Origin: Fimbriimonadaceae bacterium | Lineage (GTDB): Bacteria > Armatimonadota > Fimbriimonadia > Fimbriimonadales > Fimbriimonadaceae | DNA: 23,961 bases | Reading direction: 5' to 3' | NCBI GenBank assembly: GCA_019694835.1 | Contig: JAIBBE010000261.1 | Coordinates: 1 to 23,961, forward strand | Shown: piece by piece, positions 8,181-16,240 of the stretch | Layout of the letters: every line of letters begins with the position of its first letter | Numbering within the stretch: the first letter of the stretch is position 1 | The notes under the pieces: model-generated | Databases searched by the model: none | What the model was told of the DNA's origin: nothing | Seen by the model: only the letters and a program-made list of their open reading frames with translations | Translations under genes and position numbers: made by a program

Positions 8181-10161
8181 CCTTGTCCTCAAGGTGTACG
8201 TAAGTATTAGGGTAAGTGCCTCGTGGAAATTGCGTGATCAGCCATTGGTACTCCTCCGGAAGCAGCATGCCAAGGAGTTCCGGCTTACTCGACGTTAGCC
8301 ACAGCTTAACCTTGAAGTTTTTTACTACGTCATACACAGCCTTGACGTCTAGCCGCCCTTCCTTGCCAGGGATGAGAGCATCGAATGCGTCCGGATTCCA
8401 TCGGGGTTGATCGCTCAGCCAGTCGGCCGTCAGAAGCAAGGCCGCGACAACGACCCGCCTAACAACAAGCAGGCGCTCAATCGAAGAACACCCTGTGGTG
8501 TGTTCGTCAGCCCAGCCGAGTCCTGCCGCAACATACTTGTGCCTTTCCCGGAACTCCGGTTGCTGGATTGACCTGAACAACTGGGTTGAAGTCGTTTCAA
8601 TGCGGCTTTGGCTTTCGTTCCAAAGCGGGCTCCCTCGCCACTTTGCGTATTCGAGTTTCCAGCCCGGATCCCAGCGCAGTTCGTCCCTATACCAGTCTTG
8701 GACGCAAGCAAATAAATGGAGGCGTTCGAGCAAGTAGTGTGTGGCTCGCGCACTGTTCTCGTCGTCCGGGGGCGTATCTGGCCCTTCCTTTGTCAGCCAG
8801 CCATCCGCTCTTTCGGCATCGTCCATCACCACTGCGTACGTCATCGCCTGGCGGGATGCAGTGAGCATGATGACTGGGGGAAACTTCTCCTGACGCTTGA
8901 TCAGCTTGCGCAACTGCACACTTCGTAAACCTAGAGGGTTGTAGGTCTCCCGCTGCTCAGTGGGTTCGAGCCGAAGGTCCAAAAGCACTACCGTATTGAC
9001 CCCTTTGGGGCGCGCCCTGGCGCTATCTATGCGGCAGGTTCGGTTTTCGCCGAGAATGTCGGTAGCCTCAGCCTCACCTTGCACAGGGACGTTCAAAGCG
9101 CTGGCCCAAGTGCGCAGCCAATGCTGCCTTTCAGTCTTGAATGACCATTCGCTGCATTCCGCATAGTCCACGTCACCCCAGTACGCGAGCCAGTGGATCG
9201 CAGCGTCCGCCGTCTTCACGCAGACGAAGCGTGCCCATCGTTCCCCACTGCCGGACTCCTCCGAATAGACTTGCTCGCCATCGCCGTTCTGCGCCGAAAA
9301 CTCCGATTGCCGGAACAGTATCTGCAGCAATACATCCCCTAGGCCCTTGTCGAACTCGTCGTCCACCAACAGGATTCGAGTCGTGGAAGGCAAACCATTT
9401 TCGACATGCCTGCGAATCACCTGTTCCGCCTTAGGCACTACAGGGTACAGTGGCGACCCCAATCTCTTTCTGGCAGCTTCGAGGTAATGCCTTACATGGG
9501 GTTGCTTCAGCAGCGGCTTAACCTTCTCGTCTTCCCAGGCGAACCGGATCTGCTCGGTTCTGGTCCGCTCACTGCCAATGTCGGCGGCCGCGCGTCCGTT
9601 GAATTCCTGCTTTGCGGCGTCTAGCGCTGCCTTGTATCCGGCCCACAGCCTGCTTGCACTGTAGTAATCATTGGCAAGGTCGTGATACGAAATCTGTGCG
9701 GCCGCATCACCCGATGTCGCAACGAGGCGTTCCAGATCGCTCCGGTCGCCCCATAGTGTGGGCGCATCCGGCCCGCGAACAGCCTCTACGAAAGAATCCA
9801 GTCGGGCTTTGGACTCAGGAAGGCGACCGAATTCCGTTCCGCGAGTCACCAGGAGAAGGTTGAGCGTACGCCGGAGAAGAACTTCCAGCGGCTGGAAGGC
9901 GACGGCCAGGACAGGCACCCGGCATACCGGCTCATCCGCACTCCACCGCAGCCAGTTCAGAAGGCTTACCCCGGCAGCCTCCTGCAGGAAGTGTGACCTG
10001 GACTCAAGCTCCAGGGGCAAGACGATTCCGCATAGGTTCGGGTACCGCGACAACGCTTCCAGCCAAGCTTCTCCCGTCTCCCAGTCGTCAGATGAGAGTA
10101 CCGCCAGGCTGTCTGGCTCTACAAGCAGAGGGGCATCGAAGTGGTAGTCGGAAATATCCAT
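8167..10161 (-). CDS. Long receiver-domain protein with large insertion
   Basis: A 664-aa cytoplasmic protein. The first ~255 residues look like a degenerate receiver plus a helical linker. A complete receiver core follows: D267/D268 in LLVDDE, phospho-acceptor D395 in LLDLRL, T434 in MLTAS and K458 in LTKEG. The D268-D395 spacing is about 80 residues longer than in CheY because of an inserted, Trp-rich segment. The LLDLRL, TAS and KEG motifs are nearly identical to those in the plus-strand 705-aa protein, so the two belong to one family. The ~200-residue C-terminal part is helical and unrecognised, without a helix-turn-helix, catalytic or HEPN motif I can identify. The ATG has no clear SD. 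It is divergent from the membrane-VWA-AAA+ unit and convergent with the methyltransferase. Confidence 0.78.
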   Translation of the reverse strand: MDISDYHFDAPLLVEPDSLAVLSSDDWETGEAWLEALSRYPNLCGIVLPLELESRSHFLQEAAGVSLLNWLRWSADEPVCRVPVLAVAFQPLEVLLRRTLNLLLVTRGTEFGRLPESKARLDSFVEAVRGPDAPTLWGDRSDLERLVATSGDAAAQISYHDLANDYYSASRLWAGYKAALDAAKQEFNGRAAADIGSERTRTEQIRFAWEDEKVKPLLKQPHVRHYLEAARKRLGSPLYPVVPKAEQVIRRHVENGLPSTTRILLVDDEFDKGLGDVLLQILFRQSEFSAQNGDGEQVYSEESGSGERWARFVCVKTADAAIHWLAYWGDVDYAECSEWSFKTERQHWLRTWASALNVPVQGEAEATDILGENRTCRIDSARARPKGVNTVVLLDLRLEPTEQRETYNPLGLRSVQLRKLIKRQEKFPPVIMLTASRQAMTYAVVMDDAERADGWLTKEGPDTPPDDENSARATHYLLERLHLFACVQDWYRDELRWDPGWKLEYAKWRGSPLWNESQSRIETTSTQLFRSIQQPEFRERHKYVAAGLGWADEHTTGCSSIERLLVVRRVVVAALLLTADWLSDQPRWNPDAFDALIPGKEGRLDVKAVYDVVKNFKVKLWLTSSKPELLGMLLPEEYQWLITQFPRGTYPNTYVHLEDKVSSL

Positions 10162-10279
10162 CGGGGGCGCCTAGCCAACTAAGAAGAATAACGAAAACGA
10201 AGGAGGGCGACAAGGCATCTACTCTTCGCCTCTACCAGTTGCTCAGCCCAGACCGATCAGCGCGGGCCGTGCACCACCC

Positions 10280-10332
10280 AAGGAAAACGAAAAAGCCTGA
10301 AAAGACCATGCGCCGAAAATTGGCATAGTCTG
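10280..10332 (+). promoter_or_regulatory. Copy 3 (most diverged) of a repeated promoter-proximal element
   Basis: Contains AAACGAAA at 10285, GAAAAG at 10299 and GCATA at 10323. The offsets (14 and 38 from the first box) equal those in the copies at 14181 and 16241. The two A-rich boxes are 10 bp apart, about one helical turn, and a short dyad (GCC, 7-nt gap, GGC, 10312-10324) occupies the same place as stronger dyads in the other copies. A weak -10-like CATAGT overlaps the last box. It lies 39 bp upstream of the membrane-protein start, in the 209-bp divergent gap, and probably drives that operon. Sequence identity is only partial, so this copy depends mainly on spacing. Confidence 0.45.
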
Positions 10333-10370
10333 CAGGTGCCTGTCGTGAGGACCCAAGAAGAGGACGAACA

Positions 10371-11447
10371 ATGCGTACGTTTGCACATCTCACCAAGCTT
10401 GCGATGCTGATCGCGCTGGCGGTTGTTGTCCTGCTGCTCACGACGGTGGCTGGGCTCATGAACTACCAGGGCCTCGTTTCAGGAATCGAATTGCTCAATC
10501 TGGAAAACCGGCCCCTCGGCGTCGACAGCCTGGTCGGCTGGGTATTCGAGAGCCTGACTCCCGATGCTGCGTTCAGCAACTGGCTCGCCCTGGTGATTTC
10601 CGCCCTGATCTTCCTGGGCAGCTTATTCGTTTGTCATCAGTTGTTCAAGATAGCCAATCTCCTCCTGAATCGGAATGAATATCGCAGGCAGGGGCAAAGC
10701 GAGCAGATGTGGCAGGCCGTTGCGCAGGAAGCGACGTGGCTCCTCCTTCTTGGCATACCGTTGGGCTTAGTCGTGTGGGGAGACGTCTATCTGTTCCAGT
10801 ACCGAGCCCTGGCTGGCGCCTTGAGTGTCTCCACGCCTGAACAAGCGGTACAGCTGCCGCATTGGAGCAAGTTGCCGACAGAGACCACGCAGGCGGCGAG
10901 CGTAACCTTTCTACAAACCGCCGGCATGTGGATGTACCTGGGCGCATCCGTACTCGCACCATTTTCCCTGGAATACCTCTTGACGAAGATGGGGGCGACG
11001 TGGGCGCTCATCGTCGCGGCGATAAGCGACCTGATGGCCAGCGAAGCGCCAAACGATGGGGAGCGGAACGCTCAGCAGTTCTACGGCTACGACGCGGACG
11101 GCAATCCGGTGTATGACCCCGATAGCCCTATCGCCTACGATGTGAACCAGCAACCGGTCGTAAGCGCTCCGACGTCGACCCAATCCTCGCCGGCGGGGGC
11201 GACTGCCCCATCCGAGACTGCCAATGAATCGCCCGCGCCGGGCAACGAGGCGACCGGACAGGCATTGCAGCCCGTGGTCGGGACTCAGCCGGAAGAACGG
11301 GTGACGCTTGCGGCTGCTCTCGCCAACCCTGATCGCTATCACGTCGAACGTGCCACCCATACGATCTACTCCCGCTCCTACTGGGACACACTGCATGCGC
11401 AGGAACGTCCCTCCGGCGATGAATCCACGATGAAGGAGGCAGCATGA
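10371..11447 (+). CDS. Polytopic membrane protein of unknown function
   Basis: A 358-aa inner-membrane protein with four predicted helices at about residues 9-28, 72-93, 121-142 and 185-204. A cytoplasmic or periplasmic C-terminal half of ~130 residues follows, rich in Pro/Ser/Thr/Ala/Gly with a YGYDADGNPVYDPDSP stretch, ending in a small folded-looking part (RYHVERATHTIYSRSYWDTL). I do not recognise the family. An AGAGGA stretch lies before the ATG. Its stop overlaps the VWA start (ATGA), and an AAGGAGG SD for the VWA gene sits inside its last codons, so membrane protein and VWA protein are likely made together and may form a complex. It is first in a unit that continues with the Ycf46-like ATPase. 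Confidence 0.75.
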   Translation: MRTFAHLTKLAMLIALAVVVLLLTTVAGLMNYQGLVSGIELLNLENRPLGVDSLVGWVFESLTPDAAFSNWLALVISALIFLGSLFVCHQLFKIANLLLNRNEYRRQGQSEQMWQAVAQEATWLLLLGIPLGLVVWGDVYLFQYRALAGALSVSTPEQAVQLPHWSKLPTETTQAASVTFLQTAGMWMYLGASVLAPFSLEYLLTKMGATWALIVAAISDLMASEAPNDGERNAQQFYGYDADGNPVYDPDSPIAYDVNQQPVVSAPTSTQSSPAGATAPSETANESPAPGNEATGQALQPVVGTQPEERVTLAAALANPDRYHVERATHTIYSRSYWDTLHAQERPSGDESTMKEAA

Positions 11448-12379
11448 ACCCGTTGTGTCGTAGTGACGCCGCTGTGCGGTGGTTCGTCGTGCTGGTCCTG
11501 ACGGCGTTCTTGGGTATCACCGGCGCGCAAGCCGCCGAAAAGCGGGTCAGGCCGTTCAATCGGATCGTGGTGCTGTTGGATGCCAGCGGCTCTTTCCAGC
11601 GTCGGCAAGATGAAGCACTGGCCAAGACCGGGAAGCTGCTCGCCGGGCTGGCGGCCCACAAAGCAAAGCGGTGGGAGCAGGCCGACGAGATCAAGATTGT
11701 CAGCTTGGATGCCATTCCGGAAATGATCTGGGAGGGAACGCCCGAACAGCTCGCGAAGGTGGAAAAGACCAACTGGGCGGGGCGCTTCAAGGCACGCCAG
11801 GACTATGCCAAGTGCACGGACGTCGTTGCCGGACTCGAACTCGCGGCGTCGATCCTGGAAGACGAGCCCGTGCCTACGGAGAAGTACCTGTTTGTCTTCA
11901 GCGATCTCATCCATGAGCCGCCGATCGGAGTCCCGACGAAATGTCAGGCGCCCAAGTTGCCGTCGGTGCCGGGTAAGGATTTCGGGTGGGATCGCCTGGC
12001 AGACATCAAGATGGCAGTGTTCTGGATGCCGCCGGCACAAAAGATGGCGTGGGATCGTGCGATGAAGGAACACGGGCTCACGGGTTACCGGCTCTATACG
12101 ACCGCAGAGTCGGCTATCGCCAGCCTTGATATCCCCGAACCTGCCAAGCGCAAAGTGACGGAGGCAGAACGCCAGGACGGAAGGAAGACTCTGGGCGGAT
12201 TGTTCGACGGGGTGCTGATGGTTGCGGGAGGCGGTCTTGTCTTGCTGGTGGTGGCCGGGCTCGGGATAGCCATAAGGGCAAAGATCCGCAGCCGCCGACG
12301 TGGTGCTCCCGCTGCTCAGGCGGGACGTACGGTCCGGGGGCCGGTACCGCCTATGCGTGTTCCGCGTAACCCGGCCTGA
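11444..12379 (+). CDS. Membrane-anchored von Willebrand factor A-like protein
   Basis: A 311-aa protein with a signal or anchor sequence (hydrophobic ~12-30, ending GAQAAE) and a VWA-like domain starting at about residue 38. The metal-binding MIDAS motif DASGS is at residues 46-50 after a hydrophobic strand (RIVVLL); a later LFVFSDLIHE supplies a further acidic position. A second membrane helix at about 257-280 is followed by a basic tail (KIRSRRR) and a Pro/Arg-rich end. The topology suggests the VWA domain is periplasmic and the tail cytoplasmic. It is translationally coupled to the upstream membrane protein and followed after 18 bp by an AAA+ ATPase. VWA-AAA+ pairs commonly cooperate in metal insertion or remodelling of partner proteins; here that is inference from family context. 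Confidence 0.8.
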   Translation: MNPLCRSDAAVRWFVVLVLTAFLGITGAQAAEKRVRPFNRIVVLLDASGSFQRRQDEALAKTGKLLAGLAAHKAKRWEQADEIKIVSLDAIPEMIWEGTPEQLAKVEKTNWAGRFKARQDYAKCTDVVAGLELAASILEDEPVPTEKYLFVFSDLIHEPPIGVPTKCQAPKLPSVPGKDFGWDRLADIKMAVFWMPPAQKMAWDRAMKEHGLTGYRLYTTAESAIASLDIPEPAKRKVTEAERQDGRKTLGGLFDGVLMVAGGGLVLLVVAGLGIAIRAKIRSRRRGAPAAQAGRTVRGPVPPMRVPRNPA

Positions 12380-12397
12380 TGACTCGAGGAAAAAGGA

Positions 12398-13960
12398 ATG
12401 AGCGAGCAGACCAACTCCGCAGCACCGGCAGCCCTCGTGGAGGATCTCGCCCGCGTGATTCGCTCCGCGGTCATCACGCAAAGCGCAAGGGCGGTCCTGG
12501 TTGCGACCCGGGATCGCGAGCACGCATTCAGTCTGCTCGAAGAAACTGCCGCCCGAGAAGCGGTTGCCTTGCATCACATCTCTCCCGCGAGTATCCGCCG
12601 CTACGCGCCCGAGCGTCTCGAATGGGTCACGACCGACTCCGGTGATCGGGGGCCCTCCGAGATGTTGGACGAAGCTGTTCGCAAGGAAGGTGGTGGTGTC
12701 GCGGTATTCGAGGAGTTCGTTCCGCAGATCCAGGATGGCAGCCAGCATGTCAGAGCACGGCTGCAGCTCGCTGAACTTCTGATGCGCGGCAATCTCGGGC
12801 ACGGGCTGGTCTTGGTGTTTATCGAGGCGCCGGAAGCCGAGCCGCAGTTGCCCGGCATGCTCGCTGGCCAGATCGTCAAGCTTACCGCCACCTATCCGCG
12901 GGCCGACGAACTTACGGTTCTGGTTCGGTCGGAGGTGGCCGAGTTCGTTCATCGCGCTCGCAGGCCGATGGACATCGAGACGATCAGGAAACACTCCGCT
13001 TCGCTTGCCGACGGGCTCGTGGGTTTGACGCGCAAGGCAGCACGGGACCTTCTGCGAGACTCCTTGGCCGCCAACCCGTCGGATCTGGCAGCAGCGTGCG
13101 TCTATCTGAGCGAGCAAAAAGCCAAGCGCCTGAGCCGCGAGCTGGCGATGCAGGTGCTGGACACCAGTGCCGCAGAGATGCCCATCGGCGTCGACAATCT
13201 GGTCGATCACTTGAATATCCAAAAACCGCGCATGCGTCTGTACGGCAAGGACCGTGCGCGCGGTGTCCTTCTGATCGGCCCTCCCGGAACCGGAAAGACC
13301 ATGCTGGCACGTGCCGTGGGGCACCTTACGGGGTTGCCCGTCGTGGTGTTCCGGATCTCCTCGCTGATGAACAGCCTGCTCGGGGAAACCGAACGTCTTT
13401 TTGCACAGGCCTTTGCGACACTCGAGGCGATGGCGCCGTGCGTGGTGTTCATCGACGAGATCGAAAAGGCTTTCGGTGACAGCTCTGAACGCGACGGCGG
13501 CACCATGATGCGCGTGACCGGTTCGCTGCTGTCTTGGCTGAGCGACAACCTCTATCCGAACTACATCGTTGCCACCTGCAACAGCCTTACCCGTATGGGC
13601 GAGATCGGCCTCACCATGACGCGGTCCGAACGATTCGACTCGGCCTTCTTCGTCGACGTCCCGAGCCGTGCGGCTCGCGTGGCGATTCTTGAGCAGTGTC
13701 TGGGCAACAGAGTCGAGGACGCATCGTCTCTCGCCAGAAGCATGGCACTCGAAACGGAAAAGTTCTCGGGCGCCGATCTCTATTCCCTGGTCAAACAGGC
13801 GTCGGCGCGCGCGACGCATGAAGGAGTTGCACTTACCGGTGAGTACCTGAGGAGAGAGATCCTGCGCAAGCGGCCGCGTGTCGAGGCGTTGTACCAGGAA
13901 TTCGCCGACCTGCGTCGTTGGGGAGCCATCTACTGCGAGCCCGCGGCTCCCGCTGACTGA
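12398..13960 (+). CDS. Ycf46-like AAA+ ATPase
   Basis: A 520-aa AAA+ ATPase. The N-terminal ~200 residues are a degenerate P-loop-like domain (AVLVATRDREHAFSLLEE; LVLVFIEAP), then a GLTRKAARDLL helix typical of Ycf46 proteins. The AAA+ core has Walker A GPPGTGKT at 294-301, Walker B with D353/E354 in FIDEIEKAF, the Ycf46-style DGGTMMRVTGSLLSWL helix, sensor-1 N395, and R409/R412 in the TRSERFD arginine-finger region. The C-terminal lid contains FSGADLYSLVKQA. The start has AAGGA just upstream. Ycf46 is known from chloroplast and cyanobacterial genomes, but related proteins occur in other bacteria. Together with the VWA protein it forms a MoxR/VWA-like pair. The substrate is unknown. Confidence 0.88.
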   Translation: MSEQTNSAAPAALVEDLARVIRSAVITQSARAVLVATRDREHAFSLLEETAAREAVALHHISPASIRRYAPERLEWVTTDSGDRGPSEMLDEAVRKEGGGVAVFEEFVPQIQDGSQHVRARLQLAELLMRGNLGHGLVLVFIEAPEAEPQLPGMLAGQIVKLTATYPRADELTVLVRSEVAEFVHRARRPMDIETIRKHSASLADGLVGLTRKAARDLLRDSLAANPSDLAAACVYLSEQKAKRLSRELAMQVLDTSAAEMPIGVDNLVDHLNIQKPRMRLYGKDRARGVLLIGPPGTGKTMLARAVGHLTGLPVVVFRISSLMNSLLGETERLFAQAFATLEAMAPCVVFIDEIEKAFGDSSERDGGTMMRVTGSLLSWLSDNLYPNYIVATCNSLTRMGEIGLTMTRSERFDSAFFVDVPSRAARVAILEQCLGNRVEDASSLARSMALETEKFSGADLYSLVKQASARATHEGVALTGEYLRREILRKRPRVEALYQEFADLRRWGAIYCEPAAPAD

Positions 13961-14052
13961 GGCGAGCACTCCGAAACAGGCTGGCGCCGCCCAGAGCCTC
14001 AGATTGGCCTCCCTTTGTGGAGACATCGACCGGAGGTCTTACCGGCTCTTCG

Positions 14053-14064
14053 CCTGACGTCAGG
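14053..14064. promoter_or_regulatory. Perfect 12-bp palindrome, possible operator
   Basis: CCTGACGTCAGG reads the same on both strands. It lies 117 bp upstream of the repeated element and about 90 bp after the AAA+ stop. No other copy was noticed in the window. Palindromes of this size bind dimeric regulators, but one copy in a high-GC genome could also be chance. Confidence 0.3.
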
Positions 14065-14180
14065 TGATCGGTGATGGTCCGTCGTTGCACGCTCGCTTCC
14101 CGACTTGAAGGCTCCAGGTTGGCTTACCTTCGTAATGCCGATTCACCAGGCCATCCCTCATGTTGTAGCCGCTTCCAGTT

Positions 14181-14235
14181 ATGCCGAACGAAAGAGAGCG
14201 AAAAGTGGCGAGCGCAAGAATGCGCCTACGATTTC
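14181..14235 (+). promoter_or_regulatory. Copy 1 of a repeated ~55-bp promoter-proximal element
   Basis: Aligns without gaps to 16241-16295: the shared start ATGCC, then AACGAAAGA, CGAAAAG, GCGC and TACGATTTC occupy the same positions. Two CGAAA boxes lie exactly 10 bp apart (14189 and 14199), a GCGC-6-GCGC dyad follows (14212-14225), and TACGAT matches a -10 hexamer at four of six positions. Direct boxes one helical turn apart just upstream of a -10-like box resemble a class II activator site. It precedes the Ycf35-like/radical SAM pair by about 160 bp. Confidence 0.6.
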
Positions 14236-14270
14236 ACCGTGGCGTGACGAAGACAGGACGCGGACCAGGA

Positions 14271-14296
14271 AAGGAGGCTACCAGATGCGCGGCTAA
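14271..14296 (+). other. Strong ribosome-binding site with three-codon minigene (M-R-G-stop)
   Basis: AAGGAGG at 14271-14277 is the best Shine-Dalgarno match in this leader. With an ideal 7-nt spacer it precedes ATG CGC GGC TAA (14285-14296). No longer frame uses this site. It lies about 36 bp after the repeated element and 100 bp before the annotated gene, so it falls in the predicted 5' leader. Such minigenes can stall or recycle ribosomes to regulate a downstream gene; it may equally be the remnant of a truncated gene. Confidence 0.35.
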
Positions 14297-14395
14297 TACG
14301 GACCAAACCGCGGCCCGGGGCGGCCAAACCTGACGGCTCTCCGGGGCCGACGCAGTGAGGAGCATTTCAGTATTCGAACCTTCAGGAGCACTTTC

Positions 14396-15109
14396 ATGAG
14401 CAACACCGCTGACGTTACGCCTTACGAGAGTGAACAGCAGAACGAGCCCATCGTCGAGCCAGCAAAGGCCGGCCCTTCGATTTTCGCTCTGACCGATGCC
14501 GAACGTGCCGTCGTCGCCGGTCACGCCGAAACGAAACACCAGGAGCGCTTGGTAACGGCGCGTGTCAGCCTGCGCCAAGGCAATGCGGAGAACTTGCTGA
14601 ATGCCGCCAAGTCGCTCGGCTTTTCCCCGGTCAACGCACCAGACCTGGGCGGTAATCTCACCACGTCGGTGGAACTGCGGAATGCGAAGGGTGAGTGCAT
14701 CGCTCTGCAGCGGGTCGGGGACAGGATCGACCTGAGCAGTGCAAACGGCCTCGGGGCGATCCACAGCGTAGTTCGACGCACCACGCTCGACCTGGCGCAG
14801 AAGCATCTTCAAGCGCTGAGCGGCGGCCGGGTCGCGATACGGCAGTTGGCCAACGGCGAGGTCGAACTGCAGGCCGGAGAACCGGCAAAGGGGCAACGTG
14901 ACGGGGCCGCGCTCATCACAGCGCGGGTAGACGCCACCGGAACCGCGAGGCTCGATATCGAGAACGTCCGTGGCGCCCGTTGCGAACAGGTCCTGGCGGG
15001 GTTCGCGAAAGCAGTTGGCGGAACGGCCAGGAACAAGAAATTGAAGCCGGCCTACTACAAGGACCCGGCTGGTCCTGGGGAACCGGCGCGGGTGAAAGTG
15101 AAGGGGTAA
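14396..15109 (+). CDS. Ycf35/DUF1257-like protein with DUF2997-like C-terminus
   Basis: A 237-aa cytoplasmic protein with no signal peptide. Residues about 1-45 are polar and Glu-rich. Residues ~50-160 resemble DUF1257/Ycf35 (a LLNAAKSLGF helix, ECIALQRVGDRIDL, then a helical stretch ending GGRVAIRQL). Residues ~175-230 match the DUF2997 pattern: a short strand pair, G-x-C (RGARCEQVLAGF), a helix ending in Gly-Gly, then KPAYY. DUF1257, DUF2997 and Ycf46 are known as neighbouring genes in other genomes, so a fused pair two genes from a Ycf46-like ATPase supports both calls. ATG 14396 has AGGAG seven bases upstream. Six bases separate it from the radical SAM gene. Family assignment is by pattern recognition only. 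Confidence 0.55.
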   Translation: MSNTADVTPYESEQQNEPIVEPAKAGPSIFALTDAERAVVAGHAETKHQERLVTARVSLRQGNAENLLNAAKSLGFSPVNAPDLGGNLTTSVELRNAKGECIALQRVGDRIDLSSANGLGAIHSVVRRTTLDLAQKHLQALSGGRVAIRQLANGEVELQAGEPAKGQRDGAALITARVDATGTARLDIENVRGARCEQVLAGFAKAVGGTARNKKLKPAYYKDPAGPGEPARVKVKG

Positions 15110-15115
15110 GCATCC

Positions 15116-16237
15116 ATGGGGCGCAGGAACATCCGGGTCAGGGTGCGCGAGGACGGACGAATCGAGATCGTCGATCCGGGGTTCGACACGCTGCCACTCC
15201 TTCAAGAGATAGACCCGGCGTTCCGAGCCCGTGCGAGAACGCTGCCGAAATTCTGCGCACCGCGGTTCCAAGAACTACGCTCATGGCGCGCGCCACGTAC
15301 GTCGAAGCCGAATGCCGATAGCCTGTCGCTGGAGGCATTGTGGGCCATACATGATGCGGCGATGTCCATGGGGAATATCACAACCACCTCGCGCCCCGAA
15401 GACGACCTCTCCCTACTGGACATCAAGAGCGCCATCGCACAACGCCTGCTGACAGCATGTTGCCTGTGCGCACGACGCTGCGGAGTCGACCGCACGCGCG
15501 GGGACATTGGCGCATGTGGGCTGGCCGGTGGCGCAACCGTTGCAGAGCACTTCGTGCACATCGCCGAAGAGGCGCTTATCAATCCCTCCCTGGTATTGAA
15601 CCTACGCGGCTGCGGGTTGCGGTGCCGATTCTGCCAACAGCATTCCCTTCTCGATGTGGGCTCGCAGACTGGCGATCCCCTTGTGTCGGGGTTATGGGAT
15701 CGCTTGGACATGAGGGGGGCACGCAGCCTGAGCTTTGTCGGAGGGAATCCCGATGAATCAGTGCATGCGATTCTAGCGTTTCTCGGCACCGCTCCAGACG
15801 GATTCACCTTACCGATCGTGTGGAACAACCATGCCTATATGTCGGGCGAGGTCATTCGGCTGCTCGAAGGGGTGGTCGATTGCTACGTGCCCGATTTCAA
15901 GTATTTCGACGACAGGTGCGCCGCCCGCCTCTCAGGCGTTCGCCATTACTCGGACACAGCCAGATCCACCCTGCAGTCGCTTCTGCGACAGGACGTTCCG
16001 GTCATCGTCCGGATATTGGTCCTGCCCGGACATGTCGAGTGCTGTCATTTACCCGCGCTGCGCTGGCTCGCGCAAGCCGATCAGAAAGGGAATTGTTTCG
16101 TGTCCGTCCGTGGGCAATACGCACCTGACTGGAAGATCACCAAGCGGGATGGACCACTGGCGCAAAGGGTCACGCGCGACGAAACGCAGATGGTTGTGAG
16201 CGCAGCGCAAGTACTCAGGCTGCAATTGATTCATTGA
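15116..16237 (+). CDS. Radical SAM protein, PflX/COG1313-like
   Basis: A 373-aa Fe-S enzyme. The canonical radical SAM cluster motif C166-x3-C170-x2-C173 (CGLRCRFC) binds the 4Fe-4S cluster that cleaves SAM. Before it, an N-terminal Cys motif (C115, C116, C118, C122, C134, within CLCARRCGV and GACG) is characteristic of PflX-type proteins. Further family blocks: SFVGGNPDE, IVWNNHAYMS, VPDFKYFDD and VLPGHVECC. The first ~45 residues form an extra domain (RVREDGRIEIVDPGF) that resembles DUF2997-type starts. An AAGGGG SD lies before ATG 15116. The substrate is unknown; adjacency to the Ycf35-like protein suggests modification or assembly of a partner in the same module. Confidence 0.85.
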   Translation: MGRRNIRVRVREDGRIEIVDPGFDTLPLLQEIDPAFRARARTLPKFCAPRFQELRSWRAPRTSKPNADSLSLEALWAIHDAAMSMGNITTTSRPEDDLSLLDIKSAIAQRLLTACCLCARRCGVDRTRGDIGACGLAGGATVAEHFVHIAEEALINPSLVLNLRGCGLRCRFCQQHSLLDVGSQTGDPLVSGLWDRLDMRGARSLSFVGGNPDESVHAILAFLGTAPDGFTLPIVWNNHAYMSGEVIRLLEGVVDCYVPDFKYFDDRCAARLSGVRHYSDTARSTLQSLLRQDVPVIVRILVLPGHVECCHLPALRWLAQADQKGNCFVSVRGQYAPDWKITKRDGPLAQRVTRDETQMVVSAAQVLRLQLIH

Positions 16238-16240
16238 CGT

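Larger units (their letters stand above)
13961..14395 (+). other. 435-bp intergenic region containing operator-like and promoter-like sites
   Basis: No gene is supported here. An open frame over 14105-14296 has no plausible initiation signal at its start and looks like no known protein. The region holds a perfect palindrome (14053-14064), a copy of the three-copy element (14181-14235), a strong SD followed by a three-codon minigene (14271-14296), a GC-rich short inverted repeat (GGCC at 14312 and 14322) and the AGGAG SD (14384-14388) of the next gene. It therefore looks like a regulated promoter and leader rather than a simple spacer. Confidence 0.6.

Noticed and set aside
10189..10230. A possible fourth copy of the repeated element (TAACGAAA followed by GCATC)
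   Set aside because: The first box is present but the second box is changed and GCATC lies 12 bp too close, so the fixed spacing that defines the other three copies is lost.
11378..14026. Long minus-strand open frame (about 880 codons) antisense to the VWA and AAA+ genes
   Set aside because: It is the codon-position shadow expected in high-GC DNA: composition is rich in Arg/His/Gln/Gly, there are no domain motifs, and the plus-strand genes under it have clear Walker and MIDAS motifs.
14234..15271. Minus-strand open frame of 345 codons opposite the Ycf35-like gene
   Set aside because: It overlaps a gene with a good SD and coherent protein; the translation has no hydrophobic-core pattern or known motif.
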